Assembly (NCBI RefSeq): GCF_050490315.1
Contig: NZ_JBNPEO010000013.1
Coordinates: forward strand, 1-64,000
Source of the DNA: JBNPEO01 sp050490315
GTDB lineage: Bacteria > Actinomycetota > Actinomycetes > Actinomycetales > Micrococcaceae
DNA: 64,000 nucleotides
Direction of reading: 5' to 3'
Every line of letters starts with the position of its first letter. Position 1 is the stretch's first letter. Below the pieces are notes generated by a model. That model ran no database searches. It was not told the origin of the DNA and worked only from the letters and a program-made list of their open reading frames with translations. The position numbers and the translations under genes were made by a program. Of the stretch, positions 15,686 to 25,005 are shown one piece after another.

Positions 15686-17194
15686 ATGAGCGTGAACAAG
15701 TTCAACCTGCCAGACGTCGGCGAAGGCCTCACCGAAGCCGAGATTGTGGCTTGGAAGGTAAAGCCCGGCGACGTTGTGGCGATCAACGATGTCCTGTGCG
15801 AGATTGAGACGGCTAAGTCCCTTGTGGAATTGCCTTCCCCCTTTGCTGGGACCGTTCTAGAGCTTCTGGCTGAGGAGGGCGTAACCATTGAGGTGGGGAC
15901 GCCCATCATTTCCGTGGGTGACGCCACCGAGGCACCCGCGGCCATTGCATCCCCAGCGACGGGATCTGCTGCTGAGCCGGTGGAGCAACCCATGTACGGA
16001 ACACTTCCCGCTGCAGATTCCGAGGACGCAGCGCCGGGTCCCTTGGTGGGTTCAGGTCCCAAGGCCGACGCCGTTAAGCGCCGCCCCCGCGCAGCTGCAG
16101 CATCCGCTGCGGGAACCGCAGCGCCAGCAGCTTCACAGACAGGCTCGGTTGCGTCAGCACCGCCTGTACCCGGCACTATTGCACCCGCCCCCGCCCCCGC
16201 CGCAGCCCCAGCCGCAGCCCCAGCTGCGCCAAGCCCCAGCCCCAGGGTGCGGTCGGCTGAAAAGCCGGGGATCGGCGTCGCACTCTCCGGTTTGGTTAAC
16301 CGCGTTTTGGCCAAACCGCCAGTCCGTAAGATCGCTCGTGATCTTGGAATCGACCTCGCCGACGTTGTTCCCACCGGTGCACGCGGCGAAGTCACCCGTG
16401 ATGACTTGGTCAGCTACCAGGCGCAACGTGACGCCGAGGTAGATCAGGCTGAAGGTTTCTGGCGGTCGAATACGGGCACTCAAGAACAGCGAATTGAACG
16501 CGTTCCGGTCAAGGGTGTCCGCAAGGCAACAGCCACGGCCATGGTGAATTCGGCCTTCTCTGCCCCGCACGTGAGCATTTTTGTTGACGTTGATGCCAGC
16601 CGAACCATGGAGTTTGTGAAGCGCCTCAAGGTCTCTCGCGATTTTGAAGGAATCAAAGTTTCGCCCTTGCTGATCCTTGCGAAGGCAGTCATTTGGGCGG
16701 CAGCGCGCAACCCCAGCGTGAACGCCACCTGGTCTGACACCGAGGACGGAAGCGGTGCAGAGATCCACGTAAAGCACTTTATGAACCTGGGAATCGCAGC
16801 CGCCACCCCGCGCGGCCTGATGGTTCCCAACATCAAAAACGCCCAGGACCTTTCGCTGAAGGAACTGGCCACTGCTCTGAATGAACTAGCCACCACTGCC
16901 CGGGCCGGCAAAACCAAACCCGCAGATATGCAGGGAGGTTCCCTGACCATCACCAACATTGGTGCGCTGGGTATCGACACCGGAACGCCCATCATCAACC
17001 CGGGTGAAGTGGCGATTGTGGCCTTCGGAACCATCAAGCAAAAGCCATGGGTCCTCGACGGTGAGGTGATCCCGCGCTGGATCACCACACTCGGCGGCTC
17101 CTTCGATCACCGTGTGGTGGACGGAGACCTCTCGGCTCGCTTTATGGCAGACGTTGCAGCCATCCTTGAAGAGCCAGCCCTGTTGCTCGATTAG
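15686..17194 (+). CDS. bkdC: 2-oxo acid dehydrogenase E2, lipoyl acyltransferase
   Basis: A 502-residue modular E2. One lipoyl domain at 1-80 carries the lipoylated Lys44 in EIETAKS. A long Ala/Pro linker follows to about 195, then the peripheral subunit-binding domain near 205-245 (VRKIARDLGIDLADVVPTG). The acyltransferase domain ends with SFDHRVVDGD, where His475 and Asp479 are catalytic. E3 (dihydrolipoamide dehydrogenase) is not encoded here and must be supplied from elsewhere. The gene is followed by a strong terminator. Confidence 0.93.
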   Translation: MSVNKFNLPDVGEGLTEAEIVAWKVKPGDVVAINDVLCEIETAKSLVELPSPFAGTVLELLAEEGVTIEVGTPIISVGDATEAPAAIASPATGSAAEPVEQPMYGTLPAADSEDAAPGPLVGSGPKADAVKRRPRAAAASAAGTAAPAASQTGSVASAPPVPGTIAPAPAPAAAPAAAPAAPSPSPRVRSAEKPGIGVALSGLVNRVLAKPPVRKIARDLGIDLADVVPTGARGEVTRDDLVSYQAQRDAEVDQAEGFWRSNTGTQEQRIERVPVKGVRKATATAMVNSAFSAPHVSIFVDVDASRTMEFVKRLKVSRDFEGIKVSPLLILAKAVIWAAARNPSVNATWSDTEDGSGAEIHVKHFMNLGIAAATPRGLMVPNIKNAQDLSLKELATALNELATTARAGKTKPADMQGGSLTITNIGALGIDTGTPIINPGEVAIVAFGTIKQKPWVLDGEVIPRWITTLGGSFDHRVVDGDLSARFMADVAAILEEPALLLD

Positions 17195-17246
17195 GGGAGG
17201 TGCTCAATTAAGCAGGTGTTCGAGTAGCTGGTCAACTAAGCAGAAA

Positions 17247-17284
17247 GAGCCCCCTAAATCCGCCGAGATTTAGGGGGCTCTTTT
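17247..17284. terminator. Bidirectional terminator between bkdC and uspA
   Basis: Perfect arms GAGCCCCCTAAATC (17247-17260) and complement (17267-17280) with a 6-base loop and TTTT after it on the plus strand. The left flank AGAAA gives TTTCT on the minus strand. It lies between two convergent genes and probably ends both. Confidence 0.88.
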
Positions 17285-17303
17285 GTGCGTTCAGTGAGGC
17301 TGA

Positions 17304-17732
17304 TTACTCTTCAATGTCCGTCTTGGCGATGAAAACGTCACACGGAGCGGTGTGAGCTACCGTGTTGGCAACGCTACCCAGCACTCGGCCGAGTCCCTGC
17401 ATACGGCGGTTTCCCACCACGATCAGCTGAGCGTTGAGACGCTCGGCTTCCTTGACCAAAGCTTCTGCCGGCTTGCCCCGCGCCGAGGAATACGTCACGG
17501 CAGGTGCGCCGCCTAGGTCGTTCGCAACAGACTTGGCGACCTTCTCGGCGTCGTCCGCGTCAGAAACAATCCAAGTATCGCTGCCACTGCCAAAAACCTC
17601 AGTGCGATCGCTGTCAAAGGCGCTTACAACGTGAAGTGTGGCACCGAGGCCAGTGGCCATGGTCAATGCTTTTTGAGCAGCTCGCTTGGCAGTTTCGCTG
17701 CCATCTACACCGACAAGAACTACACCGGACAT
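17304..17732 (-). CDS. Universal stress protein, single UspA domain
   Basis: A 142-residue UspA-fold protein. The Gly-rich ATP-binding loop VGNRRMQGLGRVLGSVANTV follows the usual G-x2-G-x9-G-S/T pattern loosely, and VGVDGS opens the domain. ATG 17732 is chosen because AAGGAG lies just upstream; the frame is open to 17777 but without a ribosome site. Its role in stress or dormancy is known only at family level. Confidence 0.88.
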   Translation of the reverse strand: MSGVVLVGVDGSETAKRAAQKALTMATGLGATLHVVSAFDSDRTEVFGSGSDTWIVSDADDAEKVAKSVANDLGGAPAVTYSSARGKPAEALVKEAERLNAQLIVVGNRRMQGLGRVLGSVANTVAHTAPCDVFIAKTDIEE

Positions 17733-17807
17733 GGTTTGACTCCTTTGTTGTACTGAAATTCGGCACGCAAGCCGCACACGTTATTGCTTAGACTACAGCG
17801 GCGCGTC

Positions 17808-19100
17808 TCAGAGCGCAGTGATGGCGTCTTTAAGAACAGGTGCCAGCCTGCGGACGCCTTCTGCGATGGTCTCTGGCGGGACCACACTAAATGCCAAGCG
17901 AAGCTTGTTGGACGGTTCGTCACCGTGCGTAAATGCGGCCCCAGGAATAAATACGACGCCGGCTTCGATCGCCTTTTGCAACAAGGGGTACGTGTCAACC
18001 CCTTCTGGGAGTGTGACCCACACAAAGAATCCACCTTCTGGCTTGGTCCACGAAACACCTTGGGGCATGTGCTCTTCGAGGGCTGCCAGTAAAGCGGTGC
18101 AGCGTTCCTCATAAAGTGCCCGGTAGGTTTCGATCTGCCCGCGCCAGTCAAAGTCACGCAGGTAGGCGGAGATCAGCATTTGGTTGAGTGTGGGTGGGCA
18201 CAGAGTGACGGCCTCGGATGCGAGGTAAAAGCGGCGCTGGAGATGGGCTGGGACCAGCGCCCAGCCAACGCGCAAGCCCGGAGCGAAGATTTTGGAGAAG
18301 GATCCCATGTAGATCACGTCGTGTGGGTTCGCTGCTCGCATGGGGGCGTAGGGGTGACCGTCAAAGCGCAAAAGCCCGTAAGGGTTATCCTCCAAAACCA
18401 AGATATTCGCCGCACGGCATATATCTACGATCCGCTGGCGGCGCTCTTCGGCCAGGGTGATGCCGGAAGGGTTGTTGAAGTTGGGGATGGTGTAGAGGAA
18501 CTTGATGTTTTTGCCCTGGGCGACCAATGCGGCAATGCGCTCTTCTAGGACTTCAGGGATAAGGCCATCCTGATCCATCTCGATCGCTTCAACTTCAACC
18601 TCATAGGCCTCAAAGGTGTTCAGCGCGCCCACGTAGGTGGGGTTTTCCACCAGAACCACATCGCCCGGGTTGCAAAAGACCTTGGTGGCCACGTCTTGTG
18701 CAGACTGTGAGCCGGCGGTGATCACCACATTTTCGGGAACAGCGTCGGTGATACCTTCGGCTGCCATCACTTCGCAGATCTGCGTACGGAGCTCTTCGGT
18801 ACCCTGACCGCCACCGTACTGCAGGGCCTCCATGCCTTGCTCGGAAATAATCTTGGCGGCGGCCTGACCTAGGCGTTCAAGCGGGAGGGATTGCAAGTAG
18901 GGGTTTCCGCCAGCAAGAGACACCAGTCCGGGGCGCATGGAGATATCAAATACATCCCGGACGGCGGACTGCTTAATGTTGGCGGCCCGTTCAGAGAAGA
19001 GCAATTCGTGGCGTTTCGCGGAATCCGCGGCACGCTCCAAGGCATCTAGGGCTTCGGCGGGCAGCTTCTGAGCGTCCTCGTTCAATGTTTGATGGGTCAC
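17808..19100 (-). CDS. PLP-dependent aminotransferase, class I fold
   Basis: A 430-residue aminotransferase of the LysN/2-aminoadipate or multi-substrate type, with aldimine Lys in GSFSKIFAPGLRVGW and substrate motif NFNNPSGITL. It has no GntR-type DNA-binding domain, so it is an enzyme and not a MocR regulator. The frame runs up to 19298 into the next gene; GTG 19100 is preferred because the known N-terminus of such proteins begins just before ALDALERAADSAKRHELLFSERA. No ribosome site is visible there, so a leaderless start is possible. Substrate is unknown. Confidence 0.86.
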   Translation of the reverse strand: MTHQTLNEDAQKLPAEALDALERAADSAKRHELLFSERAANIKQSAVRDVFDISMRPGLVSLAGGNPYLQSLPLERLGQAAAKIISEQGMEALQYGGGQGTEELRTQICEVMAAEGITDAVPENVVITAGSQSAQDVATKVFCNPGDVVLVENPTYVGALNTFEAYEVEVEAIEMDQDGLIPEVLEERIAALVAQGKNIKFLYTIPNFNNPSGITLAEERRQRIVDICRAANILVLEDNPYGLLRFDGHPYAPMRAANPHDVIYMGSFSKIFAPGLRVGWALVPAHLQRRFYLASEAVTLCPPTLNQMLISAYLRDFDWRGQIETYRALYEERCTALLAALEEHMPQGVSWTKPEGGFFVWVTLPEGVDTYPLLQKAIEAGVVFIPGAAFTHGDEPSNKLRLAFSVVPPETIAEGVRRLAPVLKDAITAL

Positions 19101-19183
19101 AAGTTCAGGATACAACCCGAGGTTGTCAGTTAGGCAACAGTTGTTGCCAAAAAGTTCTCGAACGCTTGCACTTAAACAGCGCC

Positions 19184-19230
19184 GCCCCGGACGTTGACCA
19201 TAAAAGAGCTCGGTGGTCGGCGTCCGGGGC
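19184..19230 (-). terminator. Long stem-loop after the FMN reductase gene
   Basis: Arms GCCCCGGACG (19184-19193) and CGTCCGGGGC (19221-19230), extended to 17 pairs with two G-U pairs, close over a 13-base loop. It lies 19 bases after the reductase stop and before the aminotransferase start. It has no clear T-run, so it may act as a T-less terminator or an mRNA 3' protector. Confidence 0.6.
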
Positions 19231-19248
19231 GGGAGCGGAGGGAGGGGC

Positions 19249-19821
19249 CTAAGCGGCTGCCTCTTTGGTGGTATCAACCGCGGCAGTGATAGGTGCAAAT
19301 AGTGCCTTGACCTGCTCTACAACCTCAGCGTCATCTTTGGGGTGGATTTCAGCAAAGCGGATCATGGATCCCGGGATGGCGAGCTTCACGTCTTCAAGAA
19401 CCTTTGCGCCGGCGATTCCAACGGACTTGCGGGCGTCATCGTGGGCCCACACGCCGCCGAACTGACCGTAAGCTGTGCCGATCACGGCAACTGGCTTGCC
19501 GGACAGGGCGCTAGTACCGTGCGGGCGGGATAGCCAGTCGATAGCGTTTTTAAGCGGGGCGGTCATGGTTCCGTTGTGCTCCGGGGTGATCAGCAAAAGC
19601 GAATCTGCTGCAGCAGCGGCGTCGCGAAGTGCCTGAGCGGCTGCGGGGACCTTGCCTTCCACGTCGATGTCTTCGTTAAAGAACGGAATGTCACCCAGGG
19701 TGTCGGCGATGGTAACCTCAACGTTTTCGGGGGCCAAGGCCTTGACCGTCTCGGCGAGCTTGCGGTTGATGGATTCGGTGCGAAGGCTTCCCACGAGAGT
19801 GAGAACGGTGCTCTTAGACAT
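19249..19821 (-). CDS. NADPH-dependent FMN reductase
   Basis: A 190-residue flavodoxin-like oxidoreductase. The FMN phosphate loop GSLRTESINRKLA is near residue 12, and TPEHNGTMTAPLKNAIDWLSRP is the family's second signature. Members reduce FMN, quinones, azo compounds or chromate with NADPH. CAAGGAG precedes the ATG. It is divergent from a TetR gene, with a 14-base palindrome between them, so it is probably repressed by that regulator and induced by a quinone-like ligand (inference). Confidence 0.88.
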   Translation of the reverse strand: MSKSTVLTLVGSLRTESINRKLAETVKALAPENVEVTIADTLGDIPFFNEDIDVEGKVPAAAQALRDAAAAADSLLLITPEHNGTMTAPLKNAIDWLSRPHGTSALSGKPVAVIGTAYGQFGGVWAHDDARKSVGIAGAKVLEDVKLAIPGSMIRFAEIHPKDDAEVVEQVKALFAPITAAVDTTKEAAA

Positions 19822-19890
19822 ATGTACTCCTTGATTGGGCCGCCGGAGGGCGGTCTGGGGTGAAGACTAGAAGTCGTTCAGGGGGCTAAA

Positions 19891-19904
19891 CGGACTGCAG
19901 TCCG
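19891..19904. promoter_or_regulatory. TetR-type operator palindrome
   Basis: The perfect 14-base palindrome CGGACTGCAGTCCG lies 70 bases before the FMN reductase ATG and 31 before the TetR GTG. Position between divergent regulator and target is typical for a TetR operator controlling both. Confidence 0.72.
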
Positions 19905-19934
19905 CTTTCTATTCCCGGGCTTAGACTTTATTTT

Positions 19935-20543
19935 GTGAGCAAACTGCCGCTACAACTCCATGGGCCCCAACCAAGGCCTTCTGCGCGCAGTGATGCCAGC
20001 AGGAATCGCCAAGCACTCTTAGACGCCGCTCACGAATTAATTGAATCGTGTGGCGCCCACGCGCTGACCATGGACAACTTGGCGTCCCGGGCCAAGGTTG
20101 GAAAGGGAACGGCGTTCCGGCATTTTGGTAGCCGCGGTGGGCTAATGATGACGTTGATCAGTGAGGCCGAGGCCGACTTCCAACGTGCCTTTATGTTTGG
20201 CCCACCGCCACTGGGCCCTGGCGCCCCCGCTCTAGAGCGGCTGATCTCTTACGGCGTAGAGCGGATCCATCTCATCCTGAAACTTGGACAGATTGTGGTG
20301 GAAGCGGAGAACGGTGTGACAAATAGGCACGACGCCGCGCCGGCCATCCTTTCCCGCCGCCACCTTGAGTTGCTGCTCACCGAAGCCGGGGTCACCGCAG
20401 ATGCGTGGGTGATGGCAGCGAACTTGGCCGCCACGCTTGAAGCAGAGCGAATTCTCAATGCTGTGGAGCGGCACAAAATGCCTGTTCAGCGCCTCATTGA
20501 CGGCTGGAAAGAACTCGTGACGCGTTTGGTCATGGCGGGGTAA
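19935..20543 (+). CDS. TetR-family transcriptional regulator
   Basis: A 202-residue repressor. The N-terminal helix-turn-helix is at about 25-70 (LLDAAHELIESCGAHALTMD then LASRAKVGKGTAFRHFGSR), with an all-helical ligand domain after it. It starts with GTG and no evident ribosome site; TAGACT 13 bases upstream could be a -10 box for a near-leaderless message. Divergent arrangement and the palindrome at 19891 point to the FMN reductase as its target. Confidence 0.88.
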   Translation: MSKLPLQLHGPQPRPSARSDASRNRQALLDAAHELIESCGAHALTMDNLASRAKVGKGTAFRHFGSRGGLMMTLISEAEADFQRAFMFGPPPLGPGAPALERLISYGVERIHLILKLGQIVVEAENGVTNRHDAAPAILSRRHLELLLTEAGVTADAWVMAANLAATLEAERILNAVERHKMPVQRLIDGWKELVTRLVMAG

Positions 20544-20678
20544 GGTAACCTGCCGCCGGCAATTCGTCCAGTCAAATAACGTGAAAGCGTATTTTCATAA
20601 CAATATGGGCGCTAACTCCGCGGTTTACGCTGCGCGCCCTCAAATTGGCTGGGAATCCTGTGATACTTTCCTCTGGAA

Positions 20679-20692
20679 TGTGACCCGTCACA
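20679..20692. promoter_or_regulatory. Palindrome upstream of the oligopeptide importer
   Basis: TGTGACCCGTCACA is a perfect 14-base palindrome 140 bases ahead of oppB. The spacing (4 between TGTGA and TCACA) differs from the CRP/GlxR consensus (6), so the binding protein is not identified. Nothing else is evident in the 288-base gap 20544-20831 apart from a GC-rich imperfect stem near 20765-20790. Confidence 0.45.
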
Positions 20693-20831
20693 CACTGATC
20701 AAAAGTTGGTGGACGGCCCAGGGAAGGACATACATTGAGCGCACTGATCTATTGCGAGCGAACCCCCGGAGGCAGCTTCCTGCCCTCCGCGGCTAGCTTC
20801 GTCGCAGACTCGACGAGGTTCTAGTAAAACG

Positions 20832-21815
20832 ATGCTCAAGTACCTTCTGAAGCGTTCCGCCACCTACGTGGTGATGATCTTCCTGACCACCACCGCCGGA
20901 TACTTCCTTGCAGTGACCACCATGAGGCCAGCCCTCTTGGAGCAAGAGAAGATCCCCAAGCCCACCCCCGAGCAGGTCCAGCACAGCTTTGCGCTTAAGG
21001 GGCTTGATCCGAACATGAGCGCATGGGACCGCTATGTTCAGTGGCTCACCGGCATCGTGACCCGCTGGGACTGGGGCCGGAGCCCTAATGGCTCCTTTGT
21101 TAACGCCGAGTTCGGTGACCGCGTGTGGATTTCTACCCGCCTGTTCATCGCCTCAATTATCCTGACGCTGATCATCGGTGTGGCGCTGGGTGTTTACTCG
21201 GCAGCGCGGCAATACAAAATCTCAGACCGTGTGGTGACCTCTTACAGCTACTTAGTCCACATCATCCCGGCGCCAATTGCCTACTTCTTGGTCCAGCTGG
21301 CAGCGATCAACATCAACGAAAACTCGGGTGACCGAATTTTCTTTGTCACTGGTATATCCAGCCCGGACGCCCCCGGAGGCTGGGCAGGCTTTGTAGATTT
21401 GATGGCCCACTATGCTGTGCCAACCTTCGCCATCACGGTGATTGGTTGGGGCGGGTACCAGATTGCTCAACGGCAGTATTTGCTCGATAACGTCAACGCG
21501 GACTTTGTTCGCACTGCCCGGGCTAAAGGACTCACCCGCAACCAAGCCATTTCCCGGCATGCACTGCGAGTCTCCTTTATCCCCGTGGCACAGAGCATTG
21601 CGTTCACCATTCCGGCTATTTTTGCTGGCGGTTTCTTCGCCGAGAAGATCTTCGCTTGGCCCGGTGTTGGATCTTGGAGCATTGACGCCATTGGTCTTCA
21701 AGACGTCAACGGCGCCACGGCTACCTTGGCCTACGGATCCGTGATCTTCGCAATCGGTGCCATATTGGCTGACTTTGCAACCACCCTTGTTGACCCGCGA
21801 GTAAGGGTGTCGTAA
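20832..21815 (+). CDS. oppB: Oligopeptide ABC transporter permease, OppB type
   Basis: A 327-residue inner-membrane permease with the N-terminal helix found in OppB/DppB subunits, an extended periplasmic-side segment, and the EAA loop ARAKGLTRNQAISRHALR, which contacts the ATPase. It forms the channel with the next gene, two bases downstream. First gene of a five-part importer encoded as four genes. Confidence 0.92.
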   Translation: MLKYLLKRSATYVVMIFLTTTAGYFLAVTTMRPALLEQEKIPKPTPEQVQHSFALKGLDPNMSAWDRYVQWLTGIVTRWDWGRSPNGSFVNAEFGDRVWISTRLFIASIILTLIIGVALGVYSAARQYKISDRVVTSYSYLVHIIPAPIAYFLVQLAAININENSGDRIFFVTGISSPDAPGGWAGFVDLMAHYAVPTFAITVIGWGGYQIAQRQYLLDNVNADFVRTARAKGLTRNQAISRHALRVSFIPVAQSIAFTIPAIFAGGFFAEKIFAWPGVGSWSIDAIGLQDVNGATATLAYGSVIFAIGAILADFATTLVDPRVRVS

Positions 21816-21817
21816 TT

Positions 21818-22777
21818 ATGTCCACGGTAGATTCGCTCAACACCGCTGCGGAGCACGCAGAGACAAAACTTGAGAACGAGGAAGTGGTCATCGCCAAAGG
21901 GCGGATCATCTTCCGGCGCTTTATGCGCAATAAAACGGCCGTAGCAGGCTTGGCCATTTTTGTGGCGCTCACCATTTTTTCCTGGATTGGTGGGTTCTTC
22001 ACCAGCTGGGACAAAGAAACCATTGACGCGTTCAACATTGGTATGGAGCCCTCCAGCGAGCACTACTTGGGCACCTCACAGGCCGGTATTGACCTCTATG
22101 CCTTGTTGGTAGAAGGTACCCGCATCTCGATCCTGATCGGGTTGATCGTCGGTCTGGTATCTGTACTTATCGCGGCCGTTTATGGCACCTCTATGGCCTA
22201 CTTTGGCGGCAAAGTAGACAAAGTCATGCTCTTTATCCTCGAAGCGCTCATTATGATGCCGGCCCTACTGGTAGTGGCTGTTGCCACCGGCGGCGGTTCA
22301 GGCGCACTCAAGGACACTCTTCCTAGCTGGCTGCTGTTGATTATTGTGTTGCTTGTTTTCAGCTGGATGGGAACGGCTCGTTTGATCCGCTCGCTGTCCA
22401 TGTCCTTGATGGAACGCGATTACGTCAAAGCAGCCCGCTTCATGGGTGTTCCGCCCATGAAGATTGTCTGGAACCACCTAGTTCCCAACATTGGTTCACT
22501 CTTGGTTTTAGAAATCACTCGTGGTGTTACGTACGCGATTCTGGCGGAGGTTGCCTACTCCTTTATTGGCATTGGCATCAAGGTTCCGGACGTCAGCCTC
22601 GGCGTTCTGATTGGTCAGGCCACCTCGCAAGTGCAAACCTTCCCGTGGATGTTCTGGTTCCCCTTGCTGGTGATGTTCCTGCTGACCGGTTCCTTGGCCA
22701 TGATGAATGATGGCCTTCGTGACGCATTCGACCCGAGCTCTAGCTCAATTGGCAAAGCAAAGAAGAAGAAAAAATGA
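21818..22777 (+). CDS. oppC: Oligopeptide ABC transporter permease, OppC type
   Basis: A 319-residue permease of the OppC/DppC family with six membrane helices. The EAA loop is VKAARFMGVPPMKIVWNHLVPN near residue 205. A strongly basic tail KKKKK closes the protein. Its stop overlaps the ATG of the fused ATPase gene by four bases. Confidence 0.92.
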   Translation: MSTVDSLNTAAEHAETKLENEEVVIAKGRIIFRRFMRNKTAVAGLAIFVALTIFSWIGGFFTSWDKETIDAFNIGMEPSSEHYLGTSQAGIDLYALLVEGTRISILIGLIVGLVSVLIAAVYGTSMAYFGGKVDKVMLFILEALIMMPALLVVAVATGGGSGALKDTLPSWLLLIIVLLVFSWMGTARLIRSLSMSLMERDYVKAARFMGVPPMKIVWNHLVPNIGSLLVLEITRGVTYAILAEVAYSFIGIGIKVPDVSLGVLIGQATSQVQTFPWMFWFPLLVMFLLTGSLAMMNDGLRDAFDPSSSSIGKAKKKKK

Positions 22778-24963
22778 GCGCCAACAGCATGCCAAATTCC
22801 GTCGAAGAGGCCACCCCCGTTGAACGCTTGCACCAAGCGGGCCTGAGCGCACCGAGTGACACGGTTCTTTCGGTTCGGGATCTCAACGTCCGCTTTAACA
22901 CTGAGAACGGAACTGTTCACGCTGTTCGTGGCGTTGATTTTGACCTCCGTGCTGGCAAAACTTTGGGCATTGTGGGCGAATCCGGATCAGGAAAATCCGT
23001 CACGTCTATGGCGATTATGGGACTGCTGCCGGAAACCGCGCAGATCACCGGCTCCGTCCGCTTGCACGGCAATGAACTTCTCGGTTTGAGCGACAAAGCC
23101 ATGTGCAAGTACCGCGGAAGCGACATTGCCATGGTCTTCCAGGACCCGCTTTCATCCTTAACGCCGGTGTACACGGTGGGTACACAGATCATTGAGGCAC
23201 TTACCGTTCACAACCCCAAGGTGAGCAAAAAGGCTAAAGAAGCCCGCGCCGTCGAACTTTTGGGCATGGTGGGAATCCCCAGCCCGGCGGCCCGGCTCAA
23301 GTCTTTCCCGCACGAGTTCTCCGGCGGTATGCGCCAGCGCGTGATGATTGCCATCGCTATTGCCAACAACCCGCGGGTTTTGATCGCTGACGAACCCACT
23401 ACCGCTTTGGACGTCACCATCCAGGCGCAGGTCCTTGAAATCCTCCACACGGCTCAAGAAGAGACCGGGGCCGCAGTGGTGATGATTACCCACGACCTCG
23501 GTGTGGTGGCCGGCATGGCTGACGACATCATGGTCATGTACGCGGGCAAGCCGGTAGAAACTGGGTCCGTGGATGACATCTACTACAACCCTCGGATGCC
23601 CTACACCATGGGGTTGTTGGGTGCTGTTCCCCGCGTGGACGTCTCCCAAAAGACCTCCCTGGTGCCCATCAACGGCACCCCACCAAACCTTCTAAACGCC
23701 CCTATGGGCTGCTCCTTTGCACCCCGCTGTCCCTTGGTCACGGATGAGTGCCTCACCGCTGAACCGCCGCTGGAGATTGTGGACGACGGCGATGGTCACC
23801 GCGCTGCTTGCATCCGCAGCAACAAGCTCGGTGCCGGTGTGGACGTTCACGAGATCTTCAAAGCACCGCCCGTGCCGGAGTCACGTTTTGATTTGATCGA
23901 ACGCACCGAACGCAAAAAGGTTCTTGAACTCAAGGACGTCAAAAAACACTTCCCGCTCCTCAAAGGGGCGCTGCTCAAAAAGCGGATCGGTACCGTCAAA
24001 GCCGTTGACGGGCTGACCTTTGATATCCGTGAGGGCGAGTGCTTCTCCATAGTTGGAGAATCCGGTTGCGGAAAAACCACCACCTTGCTGGAAATTATGG
24101 AGTTCAACAAGGACGGTGACGGCGAAGTAGTTATCTCCGGCATCAGCAACAAAGAAGATTCCACCGGCAAGGCACGTACCGCCATGCGCAAGGAACTCCA
24201 GATGGTTTTCCAGGATCCCACCGGCGCCCTTGACCCGCGCTTTACCGTGTACGAGGTCCTCGCGGAACCGCTGGAGAACCTCGGAACCCCTAAGGCTGAA
24301 ATCCGTACCCGCATTATGGAACTAATGCGCTTGGTTGGGTTGCAGCCTGATCACGTGAACCGATTCCCCAACCAGTTCTCCGGCGGCCAGCGGCAGCGCG
24401 TGGGTATTGCCCGTGCGCTCGCGGTGAACCCCAAGCTGGTGGTCCTCGACGAGCCAGTGTCCGCACTGGACGTCTCTGTCCAAGCTGGGGTTATTAACCT
24501 CTTGGACAAACTGCGTGCAGAACTTGGTCTGAGCTACCTGATGGTGGCTCACGATCTATCAGTGGTCCGTCACATCTCCAACCGCGTAGCTGTGATGTAT
24601 CTAGGGAAAATCGTGGAAATCGGTGACGTGGACAGCGTCTTCGACAATCCACGCCACCCCTACACCCGCGCCCTACTATCGGCCATTCCGGTTCCGGACC
24701 CCGAGGTAGAGCGCACCAGGGAACGCATCATCCTGCAGGGAGATCTCCCCACCCCGCTGGATGCACCAAAGGGATGCAACTTCTCCTCGAGATGCCCGAT
24801 TTTCGCGGCACTTCCCGAGGCTAAGCGCAAAAAGTGCCTAGAGGTGGAGCCGGTCCTAGAAAGCGCGGGGGCGGACCAAGAGTTTGCATGCTTCTACCCC
24901 GATGGCGAATTGGATTCCGAGATGATCGTGGTCCATGACGTCGAAACAAGCAGTACCAACTAA
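22774..24963 (+). CDS. oppDF: Fused OppD-OppF ATPase
   Basis: A 729-residue polypeptide holding both ATPase halves of the importer. Walker A motifs are GESGSGKS (68-75) and GESGCGKT (about 428-435). The signatures are FSGGMRQR and FSGGQRQR and the Walker B segments ADEPTTALD and LDEPVSALD. Each half ends in the Cys-rich oligopeptide-transporter C-terminal domain (CSFAPRCP, CNFSSRCP), which can hold an iron-sulfur cluster in relatives. Fusion of D and F is common in actinobacteria. Confidence 0.94.
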   Translation: MSANSMPNSVEEATPVERLHQAGLSAPSDTVLSVRDLNVRFNTENGTVHAVRGVDFDLRAGKTLGIVGESGSGKSVTSMAIMGLLPETAQITGSVRLHGNELLGLSDKAMCKYRGSDIAMVFQDPLSSLTPVYTVGTQIIEALTVHNPKVSKKAKEARAVELLGMVGIPSPAARLKSFPHEFSGGMRQRVMIAIAIANNPRVLIADEPTTALDVTIQAQVLEILHTAQEETGAAVVMITHDLGVVAGMADDIMVMYAGKPVETGSVDDIYYNPRMPYTMGLLGAVPRVDVSQKTSLVPINGTPPNLLNAPMGCSFAPRCPLVTDECLTAEPPLEIVDDGDGHRAACIRSNKLGAGVDVHEIFKAPPVPESRFDLIERTERKKVLELKDVKKHFPLLKGALLKKRIGTVKAVDGLTFDIREGECFSIVGESGCGKTTTLLEIMEFNKDGDGEVVISGISNKEDSTGKARTAMRKELQMVFQDPTGALDPRFTVYEVLAEPLENLGTPKAEIRTRIMELMRLVGLQPDHVNRFPNQFSGGQRQRVGIARALAVNPKLVVLDEPVSALDVSVQAGVINLLDKLRAELGLSYLMVAHDLSVVRHISNRVAVMYLGKIVEIGDVDSVFDNPRHPYTRALLSAIPVPDPEVERTRERIILQGDLPTPLDAPKGCNFSSRCPIFAALPEAKRKKCLEVEPVLESAGADQEFACFYPDGELDSEMIVVHDVETSSTN

Positions 24964-25005
24964 CGAGCAAGGGCTCTACAACTCGCTCCACTTGAAGGGA
25001 ACACC

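Noticed and set aside
17808..19298. MocR-type transcription regulator
   Set aside because: No GntR winged-helix at the N-terminus; the upstream extension of the frame overlaps the FMN reductase gene and has no domain.
20679..20692. CRP/GlxR site
   Set aside because: The TGTGA and TCACA halves are 4 bases apart and not 6, so the assignment to CRP/GlxR is not supported.
20581..20796. Open frame of 71 codons upstream of oppB
   Set aside because: GTG start without a ribosome site, no domain, and it contains the palindrome at 20679; more likely promoter region.
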